DNA from: Herpetosiphonaceae bacterium
GTDB lineage: Bacteria; Chloroflexota; Chloroflexia; Chloroflexales; Kallotenuaceae
Assembly: GCA_030147335.1 (NCBI GenBank)
Contig: JASKZZ010000536.1
Span: 1 to 6,829 of the forward strand
Direction: 5' to 3'
Length of the DNA stretch: 6,829 nucleotides
Part shown: in pieces, positions 1 to 6,259 of the stretch
Layout: every line of letters starts with the position of its first letter
Numbering within the stretch: the stretch's first letter is position 1
Notes under the pieces: model-generated
The model's input: only the letters and a program-made list of their open reading frames with translations
Told to the model about the DNA's origin: nothing
Database searches by the model: none
Program-made: the position numbers and the translations under genes

Positions 1-22
1 TGTGGTGGACAATCCTTTTCAT
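1..22 (-). CDS. Possible start of a further operon gene, cut by the left edge
   Basis: An ATG on the minus strand at 22-20 opens a frame reading MKRIVHH before the window ends. It lies 22 nt after the TAA stop of the substrate-binding protein gene and on the same strand, so it would fit as the next gene of the transporter operon. No good Shine-Dalgarno sequence is visible ahead of it. Seven codons are too few to name a family or to exclude chance; the spacing and strand are the only support. Confidence 0.3.
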
Positions 23-44
23 AGATCAAACGGACCAAAAACGC

Positions 45-1046
45 TTATTCGTACAACAATGCCTTGATCGGGTCGGAGTCGATGTTGGTCTTGTCGTAAT
101 AGTGGAAGCCGGTGTCGATGTTCTTGGGCAATGTTTCGCCGTTGATCGCCTTAACCGCCGACTCAACGCACTTCGCGCCGATACCAATCGGGTCCTGAGT
201 AATCGCACCTGCTGCTGTTCCGCTGCGAACCGCGTCGGTCTGCTGCTTGCCCGAGTCGTAACCAATCACGGTAATCTGGCCTTCCTTGCCGGATTCCTTA
301 ACCGCGTTCAATACGCCAATCGCCGAGCCTTCGTTCGCGCCGAAGAAGCCCTTAAGATTTGGATGCGCCTGAATCATGGTCTTGGCCAGATCGGTTGACT
401 TGAGGTGGTCGCCGCCGCCATACTGAATATCGACGATGGTGATGTTCGGGTGCTTTTCCTTGATCCGATTGACAAAGCCATCACGGCGGTCAATACCGGT
501 ACGGCTGGTCTGGTCGTGGACAATAACGCCGACTTCACCCGAACCGCCAATCAGCTCGGCCATTTTGTCGGCGGCTGCTCCGGCGGCTGCTAGGTTGTCG
601 GTGGCGGCGGTGGTAACAGGAATATCACTGTCTACACCAGAGTCAAAACCGATCACCGGAATGTTGGCTGCCTTGGCTCGCTCCAACAGCGGAATCGCTG
701 CTTTGCTATCCAACGCTGCAAAGCAGATTGCCTGCGGCTTGTTGTCCAGCGCGGTTTGGAGCATTTCGATCTGCTTGTCAACCTGTGACTCGCTTTCGGG
801 GCCTTCGTACGTGATGCGAACGTTGTTGGCCGCTGCTGCAGTCTCAGCGCCCGACCGAACCGCTTGCCAGAACTGGTGCTGGAAGCCCTTGGAGATGATG
901 GCGACATAGGGCTGGCCGCCTGCTTGCTGCGACCCCGATGTCGCGCCACCTTGATCTGCGGGTGCTTCCGGCGTAGCGCCACAGCTTGCTAAGAGCATGG
1001 CAACTACAAGACCCGACAACATGGTGAACAACCGCGTTGACTTCAT
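45..1046 (-). CDS. Sugar ABC transporter substrate-binding lipoprotein (RbsB-like, Peripla_BP_4 type)
   Basis: Extracytoplasmic binding protein that captures a sugar-like ligand and delivers it to the permease/ATPase encoded just upstream. The 333-residue product begins with a lipoprotein signal peptide: MKS..., a hydrophobic stretch at about residues 9-20, and lipobox LASC with Cys22 as the lipidated residue, followed by a linker rich in Ala, Gly, Gln and Ser (23-45). The mature part is a two-lobe ribose-binding-protein fold. Residues aligning with the ribose-binding protein ligand set include the region around F59-W60, D135, R187, N238 (GANEGSAIG), D264 (IGYDS) and Q284 (ITQDP). An in-frame ATG at 1112 would put 22 polar residues before the signal peptide, so ATG 1046 is preferred; AAAGGG lies 9 nt before it. 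It is the last complete gene of the importer operon, 81 nt after the permease. RbsB-type proteins bind many pentoses, hexoses, polyols and autoinducer-2, so the ligand is unassigned. Confidence 0.94.
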   Translation of the reverse strand: MKSTRLFTMLSGLVVAMLLASCGATPEAPADQGGATSGSQQAGGQPYVAIISKGFQHQFWQAVRSGAETAAAANNVRITYEGPESESQVDKQIEMLQTALDNKPQAICFAALDSKAAIPLLERAKAANIPVIGFDSGVDSDIPVTTAATDNLAAAGAAADKMAELIGGSGEVGVIVHDQTSRTGIDRRDGFVNRIKEKHPNITIVDIQYGGGDHLKSTDLAKTMIQAHPNLKGFFGANEGSAIGVLNAVKESGKEGQITVIGYDSGKQQTDAVRSGTAAGAITQDPIGIGAKCVESAVKAINGETLPKNIDTGFHYYDKTNIDSDPIKALLYE

Positions 1047-1080
1047 TGCGGATTTCCCTTTCGCTACGACGAACTCTGTT

Positions 1081-1109
1081 ATTGTTAAGCTCCCATTTGA
1101 GCCAACAAT
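1081..1109 (-). other. Intercistronic hairpin between permease and binding-protein genes
   Basis: On the + strand, ATTGTT (1081-1086) pairs with AACAAT (1104-1109) and GCTC (1089-1092) with GAGC (1099-1102). The inner loop is 6 nt, and a small asymmetric internal bulge (AA opposite C) separates the two stem parts. In the leftward mRNA it sits 34 nt before the binding-protein ATG. No U-run follows, so it is not an intrinsic terminator. Hairpins at such places can protect the downstream message from decay and so raise binding-protein level, but that role is an inference here. Confidence 0.5.
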
Positions 1110-1127
1110 CATGGTGATGCCGCGCGC

Positions 1128-2117
1128 CTACTTTTGGCGACGGCGAATAATATCGAGGTAGACGGCAATAATGACGATGCCGCCGGTGACAACCGTTTGC
1201 CATTCCTGAGGCACCGACAAAATACGCAAGCCGTTGGTCAATGTGCTGATAATAAACGCGCCGATGATTGTTCCCAGAATTGAGCCTTCACCGCCGCTCA
1301 ACGATGTCCCGCCAATCACGGCTGCCGCAATTGCATCCAGTTCGTAGCCCTGCCCGAGCGCGGGTTGGGCCGAGTTAAGTCTGGACGCGATCATTACGCC
1401 AGCTAGACCGCTGAAAATACCGGTTAGTGTGTACACGGCAATCTTCCATGTATCCACGTTCACGCCGGATAAACGAGCGGCTTCTTCATTGCTGCCAAGC
1501 GCAAATGTGTATCTACCCAGAACCGTTTTGGTCAAGATCAAGCTCGCTACAATCGCTGCGCCGAACAAAATCAGTACAGCGTTGGGAATGGTGAAGCCGG
1601 GAACAACTGCGCCAAGGATCGAACCCATCGCAATGCTGTTAAAAATCGGTGTATCGTTGAAGTAAATGGGTCTGAGATCGGACATAACCAGCGCAAGACC
1701 CTTGGCTACGTTCAACATACCAAGTGTTGCAATAAATGGTGGGATTTTCATTTTGGCGATGATCAAGCCATTAACTAGTCCCGCCAATCCTCCCGCCAGT
1801 AGCCCTGCTATAACGCCCAAAGGAATAGGCAAGCCCCAGCCGGTAATCGCTACGCCGGTAACAACCGCTGCAAAGGTCATTACGGTGCCAATTGACAGAT
1901 CAATGCCGCCCGTAATAATCACAAATGTAACGCCGAGCGCCAACACGCCGTTAACAGCGGTTGCCAGCAGGATGCCGACGATGTTATTGAACTGCAGAAA
2001 GTTTGGTGATGCAAGTGAGAACACGACAAACAGAACGATTAACGCGCCAAATGCTAACACACGCTGCAAAGCATCCGAGCGGACCAATGTTCTTCCTTGA
2101 GCGACTGCTGCGGCCAT
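1128..2117 (-). CDS. Sugar ABC transporter permease (RbsC-like, BPD_transp_2 family)
   Basis: Inner-membrane subunit that forms the translocation channel of the importer, acting as a dimer with the fused ATPase. The 329-residue product is very hydrophobic, with about eight to ten membrane segments starting near residue 18. Family landmarks are GGIDLSIG (70-77), PPFIATLGM (126-134), the cytoplasmic coupling-loop region GSNEEAARLSG (208-218) that contacts the ATPase, and GGTSLSGGEGS (269-279). The C-terminus is basic (RRRQK), as is common in this family. ATG 2117 is chosen because AAAAGGA lies 7 nt before it; the in-frame TTG at 2123 would be only about 1 nt from that site. It follows the ATPase gene by 43 nt and precedes the binding protein by 81 nt. 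Length and motifs are normal for the family and nothing looks broken. Confidence 0.95.
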   Translation of the reverse strand: MAAAVAQGRTLVRSDALQRVLAFGALIVLFVVFSLASPNFLQFNNIVGILLATAVNGVLALGVTFVIITGGIDLSIGTVMTFAAVVTGVAITGWGLPIPLGVIAGLLAGGLAGLVNGLIIAKMKIPPFIATLGMLNVAKGLALVMSDLRPIYFNDTPIFNSIAMGSILGAVVPGFTIPNAVLILFGAAIVASLILTKTVLGRYTFALGSNEEAARLSGVNVDTWKIAVYTLTGIFSGLAGVMIASRLNSAQPALGQGYELDAIAAAVIGGTSLSGGEGSILGTIIGAFIISTLTNGLRILSVPQEWQTVVTGGIVIIAVYLDIIRRRQK

Positions 2118-2124
2118 ACGCAAT

Positions 2125-2131
2125 TCCTTTT
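2125..2131 (-). promoter_or_regulatory. Ribosome binding site of the permease gene
   Basis: Minus-strand AAAAGGA, 7 nt before ATG 2117. It decides the permease start in favour of this ATG over the TTG six bases upstream. Confidence 0.75.
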
Positions 2132-2160
2132 GAACGTTGAGCTAAGGGCACGAAAGCGCG

Positions 2161-3669
2161 CTATATGATTGCCTCGCGTTGAGTTGCATAATGCATGATC
2201 TTTTCTTGCGTGGCTTCTTGGATCGGAAGCTCGCCGGTAATACGACCTTCGCACATGACAACAACGCGGTGACTCATTCGTAGGATTTCTGGCAGCTCCG
2301 AGGAAATCATGATAATCGACTTGCCCTGCTGCACCAAATCGTTAAGCAATTTATAAATCTCGCTCTTCGCGCCAACATCAATGCCCCGCGTCGGCTCGTC
2401 GAAGATCAGAATGTCGGTGTTGGCAGTTAACCACTTACCGATAATTACCTTTTGCTGATTACCACCCGAAAGATTCCTAACCTTTTGACGTATGGTCGGC
2501 GTTTTTATCGACAAAGCTTTGACAAAATGCTCCGCGGTTGAGCGCGTCTTGCCGCTATCAACCCATCCCAGCATGCGCCGAAACTTTTGGAATGATCCCA
2601 GCGCAATATTTGTTTCGACATCCATACCGAGCGCCGCGCCGTAGCGTTTTCGATCCTCGGATAAATACCCAATCCCGTGTTTAACAGCATCGGTTGGACT
2701 GTTGATGACAACCTGTTTGCCTTGAATGTACAATTCGCCTGACTCGATCGGATCTGCGCCGAAGATAGCACGCGCCGTTTCTGTTCGTCCAGCGCCGACA
2801 AGCCCGGCAAAACCAAGAATCTCGCCCCGCTTAAGATTGAAGCTGACGTTTCTAACCGTACGGCCACGATTAAGATTTTTTACTTCGAGCACAACTTCCG
2901 GAATGCGATCTTGCGCTGCTTCACGAGGCGTCTCATAAATGGTACGTCCGACCATCATGCTGATAATCTGGTTGATCGTGACATCCGCAACGCGTACCGT
3001 GTCGATATAGCGTCCGTCGCGCATAACCGTGGCGCGGTCAGCAATCTGTCTCAGCTCTTCGAGTCGGTGGGAAATATGGACAATCGCCACGCCTTTTTCA
3101 CGCAGCTGACGGATAATCTGAAACAGGTCCTCGATCTCGGTATCGGTCAGCGCTGCCGTTGGCTCGTCCATAATCAACACACGCGAGTTAAAGGACAACG
3201 CCTTAGCGATCTCAACCATCTGCTGCTTGGCAACCGATAAATTTGCTACCTTGGTGCGCGGATCGAGCTTAAGATGCATTGTTTCAAATAACTGCTGTGT
3301 TTGTTCGTTGATCTGATGTTCGTCAACCACAAACTTGAGCTTGGCACGCGGCTCGCGTCCAATATAAATGTTTTGGGCTACGGTCAGATGCGGCATGAGG
3401 TTTAGCTCTTGGTGGACGATACTGATGCCCAGGTCTTGCGCCGCGCGTGGATGGGGAATGTCAACGTCTTTGCCGTTGTAAAGAATGCGACCTGCGTCTT
3501 TAGCGTAAATGCCGGAGAGAATTTTCATCAGCGTGGATTTTCCAGCGCCGTTTTCTCCAAGCAGGGCATGTACTTCGCCTGCCCGAAGCTCAAGCTGCCC
3601 CTGACTGAGTGCTTGAACTCCCGGAAAAGACTTTTCAATCCCTTCCATCAACACAACAGCGTGCTCCAT
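2161..3669 (-). CDS. Sugar ABC transporter ATP-binding protein with two fused NBDs (RbsA/MglA family)
   Basis: Cytoplasmic ATPase that powers sugar import. The 502-residue product has two nucleotide-binding domains in tandem. Domain 1: Walker A GENGAGKST (38-46), Q-loop Q87, signature LSVAKQQ (144-150), Walker B VLIMDEP with E169, and H-loop H201 (ISHRL). Domain 2: degenerate P-loop GLVGAGRTE (289-297), lacking the usual GKS/T, an intact signature LSGGNQQ (400-406), and Walker B ILIFDEP with E425; the H-loop position reads SSE (456-458). This asymmetry is typical of RbsA/MglA/XylG proteins and does not mean the gene is damaged. The ATG is preceded by AAAGGA at a 6-nt spacing. It is the first gene of the leftward importer operon, reading away from the lacI-type regulator. 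RbsA-class ATPases do not reveal the sugar carried. Confidence 0.96.
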   Translation of the reverse strand: MEHAVVLMEGIEKSFPGVQALSQGQLELRAGEVHALLGENGAGKSTLMKILSGIYAKDAGRILYNGKDVDIPHPRAAQDLGISIVHQELNLMPHLTVAQNIYIGREPRAKLKFVVDEHQINEQTQQLFETMHLKLDPRTKVANLSVAKQQMVEIAKALSFNSRVLIMDEPTAALTDTEIEDLFQIIRQLREKGVAIVHISHRLEELRQIADRATVMRDGRYIDTVRVADVTINQIISMMVGRTIYETPREAAQDRIPEVVLEVKNLNRGRTVRNVSFNLKRGEILGFAGLVGAGRTETARAIFGADPIESGELYIQGKQVVINSPTDAVKHGIGYLSEDRKRYGAALGMDVETNIALGSFQKFRRMLGWVDSGKTRSTAEHFVKALSIKTPTIRQKVRNLSGGNQQKVIIGKWLTANTDILIFDEPTRGIDVGAKSEIYKLLNDLVQQGKSIIMISSELPEILRMSHRVVVMCEGRITGELPIQEATQEKIMHYATQREAII

Positions 3670-3675
3670 GTGCGA

Positions 3676-3681
3676 TCCTTT
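3676..3681 (-). promoter_or_regulatory. Ribosome binding site of the ATPase gene
   Basis: Minus-strand AAAGGA, 6 nt before ATG 3669. It supports this start as the first translated codon of the importer operon. Confidence 0.7.
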
Positions 3682-3805
3682 ACGCAGGTATATTCAAACT
3701 GTAAAAATGTTTTGCGCCACCTGGCATCTGATCTTCGTACTGGGAGGGTGTGGTTGATAGGTTGCTGCTAGAGATGTATTCGAGTCAAGGACTTCTAAGC
3801 GCTAC

Positions 3806-3843
3806 GTCAGCCACTACCGTGGGTTTTTGCTATGGTGACTGAC
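3806..3843. repeat. Imperfect inverted repeat in the importer leader
   Basis: GTCAG (3806-3810) and CACTA (3812-3816) pair with CTGAC (3839-3843) and TGGTG (3833-3837). There is one C/A mismatch and one G-U type pair, and the loop is 16 nt. It could fold as a hairpin in the leader RNA or simply be a DNA dyad. It is not followed by a T-run on the minus strand, so it is not a standard terminator. Confidence 0.4.
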
Positions 3844-3921
3844 CGAGAACCGTTGGTATCCGATCATTCAAACCGACGAGCTTACGACCAAGCTGCAATA
3901 ATGCTTGCATACGAAAAACCC
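3821..3921. repeat. Long-range inverted repeat in the importer leader
   Basis: GGGTTTTTGCTATG (3821-3834) is complementary to CATACGAAAAACCC (3908-3921) at 12 of 14 positions, the two central bases being swapped. The arms enclose about 73 nt. The left arm overlaps the local hairpin 3806-3843 by two bases and fills its loop, so the two folds would compete. Function unknown; a leader RNA structure or the trace of a small element are both possible. Confidence 0.4.
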
Positions 3922-3998
3922 CGTGAACGGAGTGTATGAAAAGGTGAGCCGTCAGAACAAGTAGAAGTGGTGTACGCTGCTTTAACTTTTTCTCAACG

Positions 3999-4012
3999 TG
4001 TTATCAATAACA
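3999..4012. promoter_or_regulatory. Candidate operator at the importer transcription start
   Basis: TGTTATCAATAACA is a 14-bp dyad with perfect 6-bp arms (TGTTAT and ATAACA) around a central CA. It begins 2 bp downstream of the predicted -10 of the leftward promoter and covers the expected +1 near 4008. This is a classic position for a repressor. LacI-family operators are usually dyads of 14-16 bp with this general form (for example GntR-type ATGTTAC...GTAACAT sites), so the neighbouring LacI protein is the natural candidate. Binding is an inference. Confidence 0.55.
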
Positions 4013-4014
4013 GC

Positions 4015-4043
4015 ATCCTAGCAATAAACAGAAAGCCTGTCAA
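4015..4043 (-). promoter_or_regulatory. Promoter of the importer operon (sigma70-like)
   Basis: On the minus strand, a perfect -35 TTGACA (4043-4038) is followed by a 17-bp spacer and -10 TAGGAT (4020-4015), with an upstream TG giving an extended -10 (TGCTAGGAT). Transcription would begin near 4008, about 340 nt before the ATPase ATG. A 14-bp dyad covers that start. Confidence 0.6.
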
Positions 4044-4081
4044 GCGTTGTTTTGCTAGCTGCCGCGCGCTCTATTCGGTGA

Positions 4082-4111
4082 TTGACAAAGCGTCCCACAA
4101 AGGTCTATTCT
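4082..4111 (+). promoter_or_regulatory. Promoter of the regulator/catabolic genes (sigma70-like)
   Basis: A perfect -35 TTGACA (4082-4087), an 18-bp spacer and -10 TATTCT (4106-4111, four of six matches). The start would be near 4118, giving a leader of about 95 nt before the lacI-type gene. A second possibility is an extended -10 TGTTATAAC at 4185-4193, which lacks a good -35 but would start transcription about 12 nt before the ATG. Confidence 0.5.
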
Positions 4112-4119
4112 GTAATAGA
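4104..4119. promoter_or_regulatory. Dyad over the -10/start of the regulator promoter
   Basis: TCTATTCTGTAATAGA has perfect 6-bp arms (TCTATT and AATAGA) around 4 bp. It overlaps the predicted -10 TATTCT and reaches the predicted start. It could be an autoregulatory operator, but its arms differ from TGTTAT/ATAACA at 3999-4012, so the same protein need not bind both. Confidence 0.35.
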
Positions 4120-4184
4120 TGGAGCTGGTAGACGCTTTGAACAGATCGATGTGCCCCATCCAAACTTTTTGAAAGAGAAGCATT

Positions 4185-4206
4185 TGTTATAACATCGGTT
4201 GATGTT
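4185..4206. promoter_or_regulatory. Overlapping dyads just before the regulator start codon
   Basis: TGTTATAACA (4185-4194) is a perfect 10-bp palindrome, overlapping AACATCGGTTGATGTT (4191-4206), which has perfect 6-bp arms around 4 bp. They end 5 nt before ATG 4212. The first shares the TGTTA/TAACA ends of the candidate operator at 3999-4012 and could be an autoregulatory site. The second could also fold in the mRNA next to the start codon. Confidence 0.4.
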
Positions 4207-4211
4207 GTGAT

Positions 4212-5267
4212 ATGCATAACATACATATGACTGGGACTCGCCGAACAGCTAGTATTCAGGATGTGGCAGTGCGTGCAAACGTGTCAGCCATGACAGTTTC
4301 GCGTGTGCTCAATAATTCAGGATATGTCGCCCCCGCAACTCGTCAGCGCGTCGAGCAAGTCATCAACGAGCTTGGCTATGTTCGGAACGCTCTTGCAAGC
4401 GGTCTCCTACGTGGCCGCACCCGCACCATCGCCCTGATTGTCAGTGATATTACCAATCCATTTTTTACAACCGTTGTTCGGGGCGTTGAAGACTTAGCCC
4501 AACGAAACGGCTATACCGTTATTGTCGGGAACAGCGACGAGTCGTTGGAGAAAGAGCGTGATTATGTTGCGACACTGATTGGAAAACAAATTGATGGTCT
4601 GCTGCTCTCGCCGACGGGTAACGGCTCACGTTCAATGCTTGATGCGTTAAGCAGGCGGGGCATGCCGTTTGTGCTGATCGACCGATATATTGAAAGCCTG
4701 AACGTCGATACTGTGATCGGAGACAATATTGCCGGAGCACAGATGCTAACCCGGCATTTGATTTTGTTAGGGCATCGACGCATTGCACTGGTCAACGGCC
4801 GGCGAGAATCTTCAGCAAACCGTGATCGGCAGCGTGGGTATCATGAGGCGTTGGTTGAACATGGCATTGGGATACAGCCGGACTTAATCACCGAAAGCGC
4901 GTACCGCCGTGATGAAGCGTATCGTGTGGTACAGCGACTGCTTGCATTGCCGCCTGACCAGCGGCCAACCGCCATTATTGCCTGTAATAACATGCTGGTG
5001 ATTGGCGTTATCGAGGCGCTGCGCGCAGCAGGGCTGACGGTTCCGCAAGACATGGCAGTGGTGTGTTTCGATGATATAGAATTAGCGTCGGCCATCGATC
5101 CATTTTTAACGGTTGTTGCGCAGCCGGTACGATCATTTGGCACAATTGCCGCTCAGTTTTTATTTGAACGACTCGACGGTGATGCCGGTCAACAGGCGCG
5201 AAAGGTGGTTTTGACGCCAGAACTGATTGTGCGTCGCTCATGCGGCGCGCAGTTGGTCGAGCATTAA
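4212..5267 (+). CDS. LacI-family transcriptional regulator
   Basis: Sugar-responsive DNA-binding regulator, 351 residues. An N-terminal helix-turn-helix spans about residues 14-34 (SIQDVAVRANVS, then AMTVSRVLNNSGYV), followed by the hinge around NALASGLLRGRT (59-70). The periplasmic-binding-protein-like core starts with IALIVSDITNPFF (73-85) and contains LLLSPT (130-135), LIDR (155-158), the Arg-rich SANRDRQRGY segment (201-210) and CFDD with D287, positions that contact effector in LacI/PurR relatives. Recognition-helix residues A26-M27 replace Tyr-Gln of LacI, so a non-lac operator is expected. An in-frame stop at 4200-4202 limits the start to ATG 4212 or ATG 4227; neither has a Shine-Dalgarno sequence. 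It is divergent from the importer operon and leads the amidohydrolase and aldolase genes, so it most likely controls both. A repressor relieved by a pathway sugar is the usual mode, inferred here. Confidence 0.94.
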   Translation: MHNIHMTGTRRTASIQDVAVRANVSAMTVSRVLNNSGYVAPATRQRVEQVINELGYVRNALASGLLRGRTRTIALIVSDITNPFFTTVVRGVEDLAQRNGYTVIVGNSDESLEKERDYVATLIGKQIDGLLLSPTGNGSRSMLDALSRRGMPFVLIDRYIESLNVDTVIGDNIAGAQMLTRHLILLGHRRIALVNGRRESSANRDRQRGYHEALVEHGIGIQPDLITESAYRRDEAYRVVQRLLALPPDQRPTAIIACNNMLVIGVIEALRAAGLTVPQDMAVVCFDDIELASAIDPFLTVVAQPVRSFGTIAAQFLFERLDGDAGQQARKVVLTPELIVRRSCGAQLVEH

Positions 5268-5355
5268 GGCTGGCGTAGCAATCTTACATGTGCCGGTAAA
5301 AGCAGCTGTTGGATAATGTGTCCGCGACATCGGCAACAACAAGGCAGTCTTGTAC

Positions 5356-5359
5356 GGAG
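5356..5359 (+). promoter_or_regulatory. Ribosome binding site of the amidohydrolase gene
   Basis: GGAG lies 7 nt before ATG 5367 but only 1 nt before the in-frame ATG 5361. This selects the start that places the metal-binding HQH motif at residues 6-8. Confidence 0.7.
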
Positions 5360-5366
5360 AATGATT

Positions 5367-6203
5367 ATGCGAATCGATGCCCATCAGCACTTCTGGCGCT
5401 ACGATCCTGGTGAGTACAGCTGGATATCGAATGCGATGGAGCCGCTGAAACGAGACTTCCTGCCGGATGACCTCAAGCCGTTGTTGCAGCGGACGGGTAT
5501 CGCGGGAGCCGTAGCGGTGCAAGCGCGGCAAAGCATGGCAGAAACCGACTGGCTTTTGGATCTGGCAGACCAATACGACATCATTAAGGGTATTGTTGGC
5601 TGGGTTGATCTGCAATCGTCCCAGCTTGGCGAACAGCTGCAACGATACAGGCAGCGTCCTAAGCTACGAGGCATTCGGCACGGTGTTCAAGGCGAGCCGG
5701 ACGACCGTTTTATGCTGCGGCCAGATTTCCTACGCGGCCTCGGTTTGCTCAGCGAATTCAACTTAACGTGTGATCTGCTGCTTTCCCCCAAGCACTTGCC
5801 GGTTGCTGTCGAAGTTGTCAAGCAGTTTCCGAGTCAACGTTTTGTGCTTGACCACATTGCCAAGCCATGCATTAAAGCGCAGACATTTTCGCCGTGGGAA
5901 CATGATATTCGAGCGTTGGCGCGCTTCGATAATGTATGTTGTAAAATCTCCGGCATGGTTACCGAGGCTGCGTGGCACGAGTGGAGCGTTGACGATTTTA
6001 AGTATTATCTGGATGTTGTATTTGATTGCTTCGGCTCCGACCGCTTGATGTTTGGTTCTGACTGGCCCGTGTGTACACTCGCGGCCAGCTACGCGGAGGT
6101 CGTGCTGCTAGTCCAACATTATGTGCGAGGAATGTCGGGTAACATACAAGACCAAATTTTTGGTGGCAACGCTGCACGCTTTTATGGACTGTCCACGGAG
6201 TAA
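5367..6203 (+). CDS. COG3618-type amidohydrolase, probable sugar lactonase
   Basis: Predicted cytoplasmic TIM-barrel hydrolase of the amidohydrolase-2 family, whose characterised relatives include L-fucono-, L-rhamnono- and L-galactono-lactonases that open an aldonolactone to the acid. The 278-residue length is normal. Visible family motifs: HQHFW (6-10), GWVDLQ (78-83), KLRGIRHGVQGEPDDRFM (99-116), LDHIAKP (161-167) with H163, KISGM (193-197), MFGSDWPVC (228-236) with D232, and the C-terminal GGNAARFYGL (266-275). H6, H8, H163 and D232 occupy the usual metal/catalytic positions of the superfamily. Residue 109 is Gly where close relatives as I recall them usually carry an acidic residue before EPDD. 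The gene starts 99 nt after the regulator and precedes the aldolase by 56 nt with no terminator, so co-transcription is likely. The exact lactone is not determined; related members also act on other cyclic esters. Confidence 0.88.
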   Translation: MRIDAHQHFWRYDPGEYSWISNAMEPLKRDFLPDDLKPLLQRTGIAGAVAVQARQSMAETDWLLDLADQYDIIKGIVGWVDLQSSQLGEQLQRYRQRPKLRGIRHGVQGEPDDRFMLRPDFLRGLGLLSEFNLTCDLLLSPKHLPVAVEVVKQFPSQRFVLDHIAKPCIKAQTFSPWEHDIRALARFDNVCCKISGMVTEAAWHEWSVDDFKYYLDVVFDCFGSDRLMFGSDWPVCTLAASYAEVVLLVQHYVRGMSGNIQDQIFGGNAARFYGLSTE

Positions 6204-6259
6204 TCGTTGGTTCACGGCGCGAATGGTTGTGTGCGGAAAAGAAAGGCTTAAAAAAGTTC

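Larger units (their letters stand above)
3670..4211. other. Divergent intergenic control region
   Basis: This 542-nt stretch separates the leftward importer operon from the rightward regulator/catabolic genes. I find no gene in it: frames on both strands are short, lack ribosome binding sites and show no recognisable protein. The right half holds one promoter-like sequence per direction and several dyads. The left half (3670 to about 4008) would be the untranslated leader of the importer mRNA and contains inverted repeats at 3806-3843 and 3821-3921. Apart from these, I see no known riboswitch signature that I can name and no tRNA. Confidence 0.75.

Noticed and set aside
436..909. 157-codon plus-strand frame opposite the binding-protein gene, and similar long frames opposite the other genes
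   Set aside because: They lie antisense to strongly supported genes and have no family motifs or start signals; they are by-products of codon composition.
1047..1112. Upstream in-frame ATG at 1112 as the start of the binding-protein gene
   Set aside because: It would place 22 non-signal residues ahead of a normal lipoprotein signal peptide and lies at the base of the intercistronic hairpin; ATG 1046 gives a standard N-terminus.
2118..2123. TTG at 2123 as the permease start
   Set aside because: It is about 1 nt from the AAAAGGA site, too close; ATG 2117 has ideal 7-nt spacing.
2161..2800. Second ATPase domain taken as damaged because its P-loop lacks GKS/T and its H-loop reads SSE
   Set aside because: This asymmetry is characteristic of the RbsA/MglA family, and the signature and Walker B of that domain are intact.
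3832..3939. 35-codon open frame on the plus strand in the intergenic region
   Set aside because: No ribosome binding site, no recognisable protein and no promoter placed for it; it overlaps the inverted repeats, so chance is the simpler explanation.
3806..3955. Small transposon-like (MITE) element bounded by the inverted repeats
   Set aside because: The repeat arms do not extend to clean ends and no target-site duplication is visible.
5316..5366. ATG 5316 or ATG 5361 as the amidohydrolase start
   Set aside because: The first adds 17 residues before the HQH strand with no ribosome binding site, and the second is only 1 nt after GGAG. ATG 5367 fits family length and spacing.
5268..5366. Terminator between the regulator and the amidohydrolase
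   Set aside because: Only a weak 5-bp stem (near 5316-5330) is present and no T-run follows.
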